This document shows positions 54,588 to 64,000 of a stretch of DNA of 64,000 bases, in pieces. Source of the DNA: Jaltomata sinuosa. Its lineage: Eukaryota; Streptophyta; Magnoliopsida; Solanales; Solanaceae. The stretch lies in contig QJPP01000313.1 of assembly GCA_003996215.1 (NCBI GenBank), positions 186,001 to 250,000 on the forward strand, given 5' to 3'. How positions within the stretch are numbered: the stretch's first letter is position 1; each line of letters starts with the position of its first letter. The notes below the pieces were generated by a model. It was not told where the DNA came from. It saw nothing but the letters and a program-made list of their open reading frames with translations, and did not search any database. A program made the position numbers and the translations under genes.

Positions 54588-57500
54588 TGTAATGACCTTT
54601 TCGGTCATTTATGCATTTTTGTCTTTCTTCTATTGTTAGAGCTTACCTGTAGCGGCCCCAAGTCATTTAAGGCTTCAAGGGATCGGTAGTTTGGTTCTTG
54701 GGCCGTTTGTTTGGTCTTTTTGGCCGTTCCTTATTTTTAGAGCTTTAGGCTTTTGAAATCATTGACTTCAATCAACATTCCTGTTGAACGTGCTCGTAAT
54801 CAAATTCCGACAGATTTGTTAGCTCCGGAGCATGGACTTTGGTCGAGTAGGACCTTTGGTTGGGATTTGGGATCTTTTTAGCTTAAAATTCTCTCTCATT
54901 CTGTGTTTTCAGACCAGTTGGGCTTGTTTGGTTGACTTTGGTCAACATTTGGAAAAGACCGCCTTGGATGGAAATTTCGTCAGCTTTGTTATCTTCGGAA
55001 TACTGAGTTTGTGTTAGATAGTTGGTTGGTTCGGGTCTTGGGTGATCCGGGCTCATTTTGGGTATTTGATTGGTGATAGCTACTGTTGACTTAGGTCAAC
55101 ATTCTTCCGAAATGACCTCGTATTGAAGTTTCGTCAATTTCGTTGAGTCTGGAACACCGTTTCAACTCTAATATCACTATTGGTTTTTGAGTCTCATGTT
55201 CTGATTGTACATGAAATTCCCCGCAAAATTTTTTGTTGTTGCTGATTTTTGCTGTATCTGGTGGGTCCACAATTACAAAATTTTACCGCATGGCTACCGC
55301 AATTGCGGTGAAATGCCGCATTTGTGATATTTTGGCCGCATTTGCCATATTTTGGCCAAAATTGTGGAGTTCTACAATTGCGTTGATTTCTTTGCATTTG
55401 TGGAGGTTACTATTCATCCATGCCTCCACAATTGCAATAAAAGAGCCGCACAGTATCTGGCAGCTTTTAAATATCTTGTTCTCTCCTTCATTTCATTTTA
55501 TTTCCCCAACTCATTTCCACCATTAACATCAGCTCCCAAAGCTCTATTTGCTTTCTTTTGGCCATCAATTTCTTGGAGCAGCTTCACCATTACTTCATGA
55601 CCTTTTTCCCGTCTCTAATTTGGTAAGCCTTCTTATTAATTTCTGCTTTTCATTCATTTGATTTTCCTTGAATTCTTAAATGGGTGGGCTATTTTTGAGC
55701 CTTATTTAGTGTATGTTTTCGCTCAAATTTTGAGCACGTGTTCCCGAGATGGTAAGGAACAAATGGGTGTTTTTCATTTTTGGTTTCTACTTATGGGGCC
55801 CACGGGCCCATTTGTGACCCAGATTTCATCCCGGTTATGTTTATGGCTTTATGGGTATCGTTAGGCTCATTTTAATATGTAGATTATTGTATTGATAGTG
55901 GTTCCATAATTTGGAGCTTCCCAGAGCAGTTTGATCATGGACGATGCCGTCCCCGCAGCTATTCATTGGACAACAGGTAGGTTATGGCTTTCCCTACCTA
56001 GACTCTGCGTATATAGGCTATAACTGCATTAATATTTATCCTTGGGTGGGTTGTTTTTGGTTGGTACCCCAGACCCTGCCCGTCTTTTCTGTCTGTTTAT
56101 TTCATACGCTGATTGTAGTATTCGTGTAGTATTGTATATTACCCTTGTGGTCCCCTGTGGCCTTGTATTGACTCTGGAACATTGATGGTGGGTTATTTGG
56201 GAATGTCCACGATTCTCGGACATAGAGATATCCTTCTAGGCTGGTTATGAATGTTGTAGAGCTGTTGAGCCTGTGCAGGGCAGGTAGGAATTACTTGTGA
56301 GCCACTTTGGGCTACTCTATTATTTTCGAGCATATCATACATTAAAAAGCTTTTCCCTGCATGTTTTACTATTGATTTGGTTTCGGGCCTACTATAAATG
56401 ATTTTCTAAACTTTGCATGGCCCTGAGGGCGCGTTTTCAGAATATGAGTTTGAAAGGGCTTATAAACTGACTTTTACGAAACCTCTCGGGGAAGAGGGGA
56501 TATTATGATGATTTAATTACTGGTCTTTATACTGGTACTAGGCTCGGCTGGGCCGTAACACTAAAAATTGTTTTCTACATATTTAGACTCAGATACGAGC
56601 CGGGCACCTTGTTTAGGGATTTTGATACTAGATTTTTATTTTAGACTCGGATATGCTCCGGGTACCCTCGATGAGGGTTATTGATACATGACTACTGCTT
56701 TAGACCCAGATACACTCCGGGCACCCTTGATGGGGGTTATTGAGATTACTACTACTAATTTAGATTGGGATCAAATCCGAGCATGTACTACGAGATTCCA
56801 ATTGTTAAGATATATTGAGTTTCGTGTTAGTATGTGGTCTACGAGTAGACTTCCATGGACCCTACTATTCCGGACCAAGTGCTACAGGCCGACAGTGACC
56901 AGAGGGAGGGGATGTACGGCGTAGGAGAGGTACTAGAGAGATGTCTTTCCATGGATCCCATATTTATTGGACCTTTGGTGAATCGGAGGGGGTAACATAC
57001 AACACTGCGATCACACTTGGTTACAAATTCATCATATCACAACATCATGCATATTTCACTCGGATTCCACCCTTGTTTGTTATGTGTTCAGTGTATGCTC
57101 CGGTTGTATGGGCGACCAGAGGGTTTGTTTTCACTTGATTGCATTCCTCGGTTGTATAGGCGGCTGTTGGGACTGTAGGTAGATTATATTACTCCTGTTG
57201 TTTTATAGAGCTAGTTATGGTCCTTGGTTCTTGTGAATTGCTAAGTTTTAGCCTGTTGAGGCTCCGAGTTTTAGGCTTGAGTACAGAGGGGCTAGTGAGT
57301 CCTATATCTTTGAGGCTCCATCGTGTGTCCTCCTGAGCGATTGTGATTTATTGGACGTTGTTCCTTATCTTGATTCTGAGTAGAACTCTTGGTTCTGGTG
57401 GTTTAGTTATTTCATTCTAGGTTGTAAATTTTGAGATGGATCACGGTTCATGCTTATCTTGAGAGTTGTTGTTTTTAGTATGTTTTCGTTACTTTTATGG

Positions 57501-58294
57501 CTTCTAGTTGATTATGTTGGATTGCTTTCCTTCTTTCCCTTCTTACTTGAGGTTACCGGTATACCGCCATGTTCCTGATTCTCTCTCTCTTTATTTATAC
57601 TATTGTTGCAAGGATCCAAGGTGTGTCCCTCTTTCTTACAGCTTTGTTTTTGTGTTATGTATATCTTCTATGCTAGCATTGTATGCTTATAACTCTTGGT
57701 TGTCTATTCACTGTGCTAGTTCCTTGTGCTTTTTCTATTGCTTCGGTGACTGATTTATTGCTATCTGCAATTTACTATTTTTATATCTTATATGCGCTCA
57801 GTTAGCTGATGAGGCCTACTGGGTACCTGTTACTTAGCAATTGGTGCTCATACTACACTTCTGCATCTTTCTGGTGCAATTATTAGTTGAGTTTTTGCCA
57901 TTGATCACGTTAGAGACTCGTGCAACTTTTGGATCTTCGATACTAGGGTGAGCGCTTGATGACCGGGGCTTGACCACATCTCATATTTTGTACTATTACT
58001 CTTTGTATATTCGAAGACATTTGTACTTATTTTTTGTTACTTCTAGCACTTGTATTCTATTAGAAGATTTTGTACTATCGATACCAAGTCTTAGGTTGGT
58101 GTAGTTTCATTATGTATATATTCAGGTTCTTGCTTCCGCTTTATCTATCTTTGTATTTAGCTTCCGCTTATTTCTGCTTATTGGGTGTATTGGTTAGGTA
58201 GTAGCCCATTACTAACCGTTTCGGGCTACGGGGATTTGTTCACCTATTAAAGGGTTGTAGGTGCCATCATGACCTCAGAAATCGGGTCGTGACA
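54588..58294 (+). repeat. 3' LTR, 3.7 kb
   Basis: Starts TGTAATGACC and ends GGGTCGTGACA at 58294, co-linear with 36861-40559. The word block is at about 55255-55465 and the minisatellite at 56580-56810. Confidence 0.95.
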
Positions 58295-58493
58295 GCCAAA
58301 TATCATTTATCATGAGATTCATGCGATGAAATTCCTCTATTTTAGGACCTAATTCATGTAGTGAAACAATTCGAGCTTCAACAAGTCTTTGATTTTCTTC
58401 AAAGAGTCTACAGATTTCAACAATATGCATTTCATGTTCTTTTTCTAATAGTGTAGGATGAGGCATGGGCGGAGGCATTGAAATGGATCTCAT
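58295..58493 (-). pseudogene. FLX-like pseudogene copy 2, start of coding region
   Basis: ATG at 58493 begins MRSISMPPPMPHPTLLEKE, followed by EICRLFEENQRLVEARI, LHELGPKIEEF and HRMNLMINDI, the proline-rich start and first coiled-coil segment of FLX-like proteins. The frame is open up to the 3' end of the inserted 36861-58294 element and resumes at 36860 with TQHEIHC. The open frame suggests that decay began late or that the insertion itself killed the copy, although the downstream half has stops. Confidence 0.8.
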
Positions 58494-58866
58494 TCTTTAT
58501 TTATAGTTTGAAAGTGTAAGAAATTATACAATTATATTTATAACAGGACAAGTACGTTGAACATAAACTAAGTCATTAAATTCATGCCATATATATGGAT
58601 TTTGTTCCTATAATTTTATTAAATTTTGCTCTTTTTGGTATTACTTATTAGGTAATTAATATATTATTTTCCTTTTAATTTATCGTGGAATCAATAGTTT
58701 TTTTTAATCAGCCTTAAGATAGAAAGAGAAGAATAATAAATGTCAATCTTAAATATAATTTTAGTGGTATCTAGTGTACATATTTTTTCTCTTAATTAAT
58801 ATTTCTTTTTTATAAGAGAAAAACCTAAGCTTTGAAGTAAAAAATCAAAAGATTTATGGTCAAATA
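58494..58866 (-). other. Upstream region of FLX-like copy 2
   Basis: AT-rich and without a gene. On the minus strand ACTATAAATAAAGA lies directly before the ATG, which is too close for a normal TATA box. It may hold the former promoter and leader, but nothing specific is seen. Confidence 0.35.
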
Positions 58867-59607
58867 TGTCATGACCCAATTTCTCAGTCATGATGGCACC
58901 TACAATCCCCTAGTAGGCGAACCAATCCCCATAGCCTGAAACGATTAGTAATGGTCTACCATTTAACAATTTAGCAGAAGAATGATACAAATAAGAGGAG
59001 TAACGAAAATAAGCAGAAGAAAGTAGATACATGAATATATAAACATATGCGGAAGCTAAACCAAAACCCCAAAATCTGGTATCATAGTATAGATCAAGAA
59101 CTACATATAAGGAGTACAAAGGATCCAAAACAATATATACATATATCTCCGAGTAGTAATGGAGTATATGATATAAAACATAACTAAAAGCTAAGCTCTG
59201 GTCGCCAAGAGCTCACCCTCAGTTTGAAATATCTCAAAAATAGCTCCTCGCACGAGTCTCTAATGAGCTAATGGTGATGGCTCACACTAGGATCTGCACC
59301 AGAAGATGTAGAGTGTGGTATTAGTACCAAATGCGAAGCAAAAGGTACCCAGTAGGTATCATAGGCCAACTAGGCACATATAAGATAAAAGAGTAGTAAT
59401 AAGCAGAATAGAAAACAACTAGTCATAGAAGGCAAGGAAGAAGTACACAGAAGCAAGCACAGAAGGAATACAAGCAGGAACAATACATATGGCTAACTAA
59501 AAGAATACATATGACAGGCGAAAGAAATAAACAAGTGCCTAGGATCCTCGCAACAACAAGTATACAAAAAAGAGTTTAGAAAATAGGCGGTATATCGGTA
59601 ACCTCAA
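58867..59607 (-). repeat. Fragment of a 3.7 kb-type gypsy LTR
   Basis: Reverse complement of the last about 750 bp of the 54588-58294 LTR family, from its TGACA end at 58867 to the GGCGGTATACCGG region. It is cut at 59607 by the LTR that starts at 59608. No primer site follows at its 3' end, so it is a solo LTR remnant or fragment. Confidence 0.85.
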
Positions 59608-61115
59608 TGAATAGAGAAATGTACCAACTTATTTAACCTATATCCATGAATTATTACTATGTTTTGAATCGATTTAAAGGTTCTTACGGCCTTTATTGAT
59701 GTCTATGTAGGTACTTTGGATAGAAGAGGAAAAACAAGAATATGGACCCAAAAAGAGCTATAAAGGAGCTAAGTGTGAAGAGTTAAGAAAAACTGGAGAA
59801 TCTGACAGGAGGTGCGGTGGCTGTGCAACACGTACAAGCCGAGGTGCAGTTCGCACCTCCTCTGCATGAAGCTGCAAAGATGACTGAAGATTCTGCTAAC
59901 GAGTGCGATCGCCATGCGATGAGCACATCCCGTGGTGTGAAATGCACCACCTTCGCACAATGCTTAGCTATACGGCTGAAGTCACTGGTCAATCTGAAGC
60001 AGGTGTGAGATGCGTACACTGTGACGTGCGAACCCCCTCATCATGTTGCACACCACCCAGAGGGCAATTTTGTCCTAAATTTATATGATGATTTGGGAAC
60101 ATATAAAAGGCAATTTTAGGCTTACTTTGTATATACAATTTGTGCAGAGAATTTCAGATAGAGAACTTAGAGATATTTTTGGATTGTAAACATTTTCTCC
60201 ATCTCCATTGAGAGAGGGTTTTCAATCCAATATTTTGGTTAACAAATTGTGTGCTTAATTTGACTCTAGAACTTGAGAATCAACTACAATAGATGGGAAT
60301 TTGATTTACCCAGCTGGTATATCTTCTCCCCCTTTTATGATTGGCTAATTTCTCTTGTCTAGGGGTGTATTGATGATGGGTGCTTAGCTAATGGGTGTGG
60401 GTGTTGTTAATTCACTTTTACAATTGCTTATCTGATATGGGTCTAGTAATTTCACCATGTTTTAAGCTAAAATTTGTGGTTGCAAGCGTGAATTTACCTT
60501 ACTTGGCTATGTAATTGCTCGAGAGAGAATTTTGTAGTTGTGGATGTGAAATTGCTAGTGGGTACTTGGGAATTAACTAAGATTGGAGGCTTGACATAGC
60601 TCCAATCGCGGAATCTCCCATTTAAGGGTCTGAGCTAGAGATAGGACGACCTCTCCAAGCAAATGTTGGTTTGTTATTTAGCACACTGAATAATGTTCTA
60701 ATCAAAATTATCGGTTATGTGGATGTTGATTTAGAGATAACATTCCACACCCATAACCAACGCTACTCATGTCAATGGGGGAAAATTTAAGTTAATTAGT
60801 GATTACCCTATCCTATAGAGAATGCCCCATCAGAAATGCACCCCTAGTCATCTAGTTCTCATTGGTACACCCATTTGAATTTTATAGCTTTTATTTGAAT
60901 TGAGTTAGTAGTGATAACTTTCCCAATTCCCCCATTTACTGCTTTGGTTTTGTTGAACAACTACTCTCTCTTTGAAATCGCTTGGCACAATCTCTCACTA
61001 GCTAAATCAGGTCCCTTGGGTATGACCTCGACATCCATGGGAGATTATAAATTTTGTTTTGATTACACAATCGTCGTGGCCTCCTACTTGGAGAGCACGA
61101 TTTGAGCATTTATCA
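59608..61115 (+). repeat. 5' LTR of the second gag plus ORF2 element
   Basis: 1508 bp, starting TGAATAGAG (decayed TGATAAGTT) and ending GAGCATTTATCA. Word block 59808-60065. A TATA box (ATATAAAAGG, 60102-60109) follows the block by about 40 bp. Confidence 0.9.
60102..60109 (+). promoter_or_regulatory. LTR TATA box (TATAAAAG)
   Basis: TATAAAAG in the LTR, conserved in the two LTRs of the minus-strand copy. It is placed just after the word block. Confidence 0.65.
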
Positions 61116-61119
61116 AAAA

Positions 61120-61136
61120 TGGCGTTATTGACGGAG
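61120..61136 (+). promoter_or_regulatory. Decayed tRNA-Asp primer site
   Basis: TGGCGTTATTGACGGAG, against the intact TGGCGCCGTTGCCGGGG; four bases after the LTR. Confidence 0.7.
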
Positions 61137-61239
61137 ACTTGAGTATTAGCTAGTTTTTGATTGTTGTTGTGAAGTCAACTTGAGAGTATTTGTTTTCTTT
61201 TACTTTTTGTTGTTTGTGTGTTGATTGAGCAGTCCAGCA

Positions 61240-62547
61240 ATGGACGAAGCTGATGAAAATGAGAGCATTGGCGGCTTCAACAATGCCAATGCTACTGAGC
61301 CTATGATGCACGGAGGTGTAGGTGCAATCCTCCTACCCCTCACAGTGACAAGCACCATGCTCCACCTAATTCAGATGAAGGGCTTATGTGGTGGAGCTGT
61401 CCATGAAGATGCCAACCGTTATATTTGGAATTTCTTGGAAATTTGCCAACCGTTCATCTTTCAACATAGTTCCCAAGAGTCCATCTGATTTTGCCTCTTC
61501 CCTTTCTCCTTGACAGGGGAAGCCACAACGTGGTTGGAACAATTACCGAATGACTCTATCACATCTTGGGCCAAGTTGGTTGAGGCATTTACCTCGAGAT
61601 TCTTTCCTCCATCTCGAATGATGAAGCTAAAAGATGAGATTACCAACTTTAGGCAGCTCCCAGACGAGCCTATTCATGAAGTTTGGCTAAGATTCAAGAA
61701 GAAGCTTCTCTTGTGTCAAAACCATGAGTTGTCAGACAATGTGATGCTCCAAATCTTCTACCGGTCATTGAACTCTATGAACAAATCGGTGGATGATAAT
61801 CTTGGAGGTGGTACCTTCATGGACTTAGAGTTTCCCATAGCCTCGACTTTGTTGGAGCGAATGACGAAAACCAATCAAGCTTGGCATACAAGAGAAGTGG
61901 ATGTGCCAACTTCGGCAACTCCCTCAACAATCCTAACAAATGAAATGACAAATAAAGATGAGGAGCGAGATAAAGCTTTGGCAAAAATGATGACTCAAAT
62001 TGATTTGATGGCTAAGCATGTGATAGGAGCTGATGTTAACAAGGTGAATGCAGTGAGTACACCGGAGATTAAGGTAAATTATGTGGAGCTTATGACTGAG
62101 GTTGATGGTAAGCTATGCTATGTGTCGGCAGGTTTTTGTCCCGGGTATTATCGCCCGAGGAAGGAGAATCAAGGTTGGATTAGAGGCAAAGAGAGGGAAG
62201 GTAATTGGCATGAAAGAGATAAGGATAGTGATCGCTTCAATCACCGGAGCTCGAATCCTTACATCCCCTCAAACAAATCTGATTCTCTCTACCAACTAGG
62301 AACAAGCAATCCCGGCCAATCCAAGATAAATGACATGTTGTCCTTGGTTCTTAAGAAGGTGGACAACACAAACTCGGGAGTAACTGAGCTAAAGAGTGAT
62401 GTCTCTACACTTCACCAAATGGTGAGCTCCCATAGTGACTCGATCAAACACCTTGAGGCCCAAATGACCCACCTATCAAGTCAAATGAACCCACGGATGA
62501 AGGGAATGCTTCCTAGCGACACCGTCAACAACCCCAAAAATGAATGA
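61240..62547 (+). pseudogene. gag, Athila-type, nearly intact with a single stop
   Basis: 435 codons from ATG 61240 (MDEADENESIGGF). The only break is TGA at 61486-61488, where the minus-strand copy has CGA (arginine), a CpG transition. The 346 codons after it are open. Core: FLEICQPFIFQHSSQESI, FPFSLTGEATTWLEQLPND, MMKLKDEITNFRQLPDEP, LLLCQNHELSDNVMLQIFY and NLGGGTFMDLEFPIASTLL, an Athila/Ogre-type gag domain at about residues 60-215. The C-terminal half is charged and has a heptad-like stretch (SDVSTLHQMVSSHSDSIKH), with no zinc knuckle. It would package element RNA. The intact reading frame suggests this copy is younger than its mirror copy. Confidence 0.9.
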
Positions 62548-62565
62548 GGATTGAGGTAATATTGT

Positions 62566-62609
62566 CGTGCCGCGACATTAAATCAAGCACTACTTTGGAG
62601 GCAACCCAA
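62566..62609 (+). promoter_or_regulatory. Conserved motif after gag
   Basis: GCCGCGACATTAAAT followed by GGAGGCAACCCA, 18 bp past the gag stop. See 2241-2285. Confidence 0.8.
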
Positions 62610-62699
62610 GTTTCTTTCTTTGTTTTTGGTTATTGTTTGTTGTTTTTTATATTATGCAGGGAATGCATGGAATGGAGAACTCAAGAAGGGAAAGCAAGG

Positions 62700-62955
62700 C
62701 AAAAAGGTGCCATACGGTGGACTATGTGGCTCGCACAAGCAATTGTGCGTGTCTCACAACTAATCGCACACCAAATAGATGGCCTGGAGGAAAAATTGAA
62801 AAATGGAGGTGACATGCACTAGGCTGTGCTGACCGCACGAGCCCACATGCGCGTCACACCTCCATCGCACAAAGAAATAGATTCCTGGGCAAACCCAGGG
62901 GAGAAAAAAGGGCATGTGCGATACGTCATGCGGTCCGCACCTTGCCTAGTGCAAA
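62700..62955. repeat. Internal word block upstream of the internal promoter
   Basis: CTCGCACAAGCAATTGTGCG, ATGCGCGTCACAC, ATGCGGTCCGCACC and similar, in both orientations. It ends about 100 bp before the TTTTAAAA box at 63061. Confidence 0.75.
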
Positions 62956-63060
62956 TCGCATGTCACTGTGCATAATAGATAAATTTGATTTTTTAATTGA
63001 CCTAACCCGTTGACCAATCCGACCCGAAGATGACTCGGCCGACTCTTCTTCTTATTTTTC

Positions 63061-63304
63061 TTTTAAAACTGCCTATCTCTCTTCTTTTTCCACCATCTTT
63101 CTCCAAAAATCTCTAAATCCTCCACCAAAATTCTCTCCAAACCCCTCAAACTCCCACAAAATCATCTCCTCTTCTCACCCAATCTTCTCCACCACTTCTC
63201 CACATCACTTCCATCATTCTCCAGGAGGTCTTATGGGTCACTATTGTTGGAATTCAAAAAAAGCTTTGATTTTCATTCTTCCCTTCATAATCGTCACTTG
63301 TGGT
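63061..63304 (+). promoter_or_regulatory. Putative internal promoter, CT-rich leader and splice donor
   Basis: TTTTAAAA at 63061-63068, then a CT-rich leader (63075-63230), then CACTTGTG|GTAAGTTC with GT at 63303. Same plan as 47861-48104 in the other copy. ORF2 itself would lie beyond the window. Confidence 0.5.
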
Positions 63305-64000
63305 AAGTTCCCCGATGTTAAATAGTTGTTTTTATGATTGCTGAGAACTCATATTGTGAAGCATGCTTAGTAGATTGGCCATGTTGATTTTGGGTGAGAT
63401 TCAAAAATTTTAGGTCCTCAATTTTGAGTTGTAATGATGAATTCCCTTGATGTCAACTTGGTAGATTATAAATCTTGACTATGTATGTTGATTAGTAGTA
63501 ATGTTTAGCCTTAATATATGTGATTGGGTGAAGTATGAGTAACCCACTTGTGACTAGTGCTTGATTTGGCCCGATGATAGATTGGGTGAAGTCGTTCTTA
63601 AGGGAAAGTCATCGATAGTCATGAGGTTTTGATTGATAACTTATGATTGAGGTTGAATGTTGCTGATTGTATGCCCATGATCCTTATTGAAAATATAGTT
63701 GGGTTGTAAGATCTTGTGTAGAGAGGAAGTAAATTGTTGATATGCTATTGGTGCCCATTGTTGCAAGGAGGGCTTGATGTTCCAGATGATAGATGTGGTA
63801 ACGTCCATATTAAGGGAAGTCCTTGAGTCCTTTATTGTTGGTTATGTGTTAATGGAAATCCGGGGAAGTCTGAGTACCCGAAAGTTATGGCCATGAACCC
63901 CTTTTGCCCCCCTTGTCATTGTGAATTGGTTGTGTGTGGTGCTACGTGCTGAAGCACTTCTTGCTCTATGGATCATATGCGTAACTCACAAGAACACAAG
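63305..64000 (+). other. Intron-like region of the second element
   Basis: Aligns in reverse with about 47150-47860. No open frame. Contains no recognisable gene up to the window end. Confidence 0.55.

Larger units (their letters stand above)
36861..58294 (+). mobile_element. Large gypsy-type element with 3.7 kb LTRs, gag only, nested insertions
   Basis: LTRs 36861-40559 (3699 bp) and 54588-58294 (3707 bp) flank a primer site, a decayed gag, about 1.2 kb of unrecognised non-coding sequence, two other elements (43158-51432 and 51433-54366) and a 220 bp tail. No pol belonging to this element is seen, so it was either non-autonomous or lost pol around the nested insertions. It is inserted in the FLX-like copy 2. 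The flanking 5-mers (GTCGA left, GCCAA right) match at three of five places and could be a decayed duplication. Confidence 0.85.
59608..64000 (+). mobile_element. Second gag plus ORF2 element (plus strand, cut by window edge)
   Basis: LTR 59608-61115, decayed primer site, gag (61240-62547), conserved motif, word block, TATA-like box, CT-rich leader and donor at 63303, and the start of the intron-like region. It matches the minus-strand element (43158-51432) in reverse order and ends at the equivalent of about 47150, shortly before where ORF2 would start. The two copies face each other. Confidence 0.9.

Noticed and set aside
58910..59128. 72-codon tyrosine-rich frame
   Set aside because: It lies in an LTR fragment and is explained by LTR composition.
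61120..61136. tRNA gene near the primer sites
   Set aside because: Only the short complement of a tRNA 3' end is present; no cloverleaf or A/B box.

Overview
This is nuclear DNA from a flowering plant. It is almost entirely nested, decayed LTR retrotransposons, as expected of pericentromeric or other gene-poor heterochromatin. The plant assignment rests on chromodomain-bearing Ty3/gypsy pol genes, tRNA-Asp and tRNA-iMet primer sites, a plastid 16S rRNA fragment and a FLX-like (flowering regulator family) gene fragment. The sequence style recalls Solanaceae, but that is an impression I cannot prove here. I see no intact host gene.

Layout. (1) 1-13413: a minus-strand tandem array (LTR-internal-LTR-internal-LTR) of a non-autonomous Athila/Tat-type element, split at 597-5212 by a 4.6 kb non-autonomous element with 1.45 kb LTRs and a 5 bp target duplication. 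The array sits inside (2) 13414-23463: a Tekay/Del-type chromovirus, also arranged as LTR-internal-LTR-internal, whose protease region carries a small insert of plastid 16S rDNA. (3) 23464-24305: an AT-rich unknown piece and an LTR fragment. (4) 24306-34000: a plus-strand Tekay-like gypsy element with decayed gag-pol. (5) 34001-36228: mostly unrecognised sequence with one probable copia LTR. (6) 36229-36860 and 58295-58493: two inverted copies of a FLX-like coding region, one of them split by (7) 36861-58294: a 21.4 kb element with 3.7 kb LTRs, decayed gag and no pol. Inside (7) lie a minus-strand gag plus ORF2 element (43158-51432) and the 3' end of another Tekay copy (51433-54366). (8) 58867-59607: a gypsy LTR fragment. 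(9) 59608-64000: a plus-strand second copy of the gag plus ORF2 element with nearly intact gag, cut by the window edge.

The most interesting signals lie in the non-coding parts. The gag plus ORF2 element appears to hold two transcription units: an LTR-driven gag, and an internal TATA-like box, CT-rich leader and intron leading to an ORF2 resembling the 'putative plant transposon protein' family. Several LTR families carry, in U3, a block built from one short, CpG-rich, self-complementary word repeated in both orientations. The word differs by family, and in two pairs of related LTRs the flanks are conserved while the block is different. A motif downstream of gag (GCCGCGACGTTAAAT ... GGGAGGCAACCCA) and a hairpin followed by a PPT-like tract recur across element families that otherwise share little. 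Premature stops in pol are mostly CAG to TAG, CGA to TGA or TGG to TAG, as expected from deamination of methylated cytosine.
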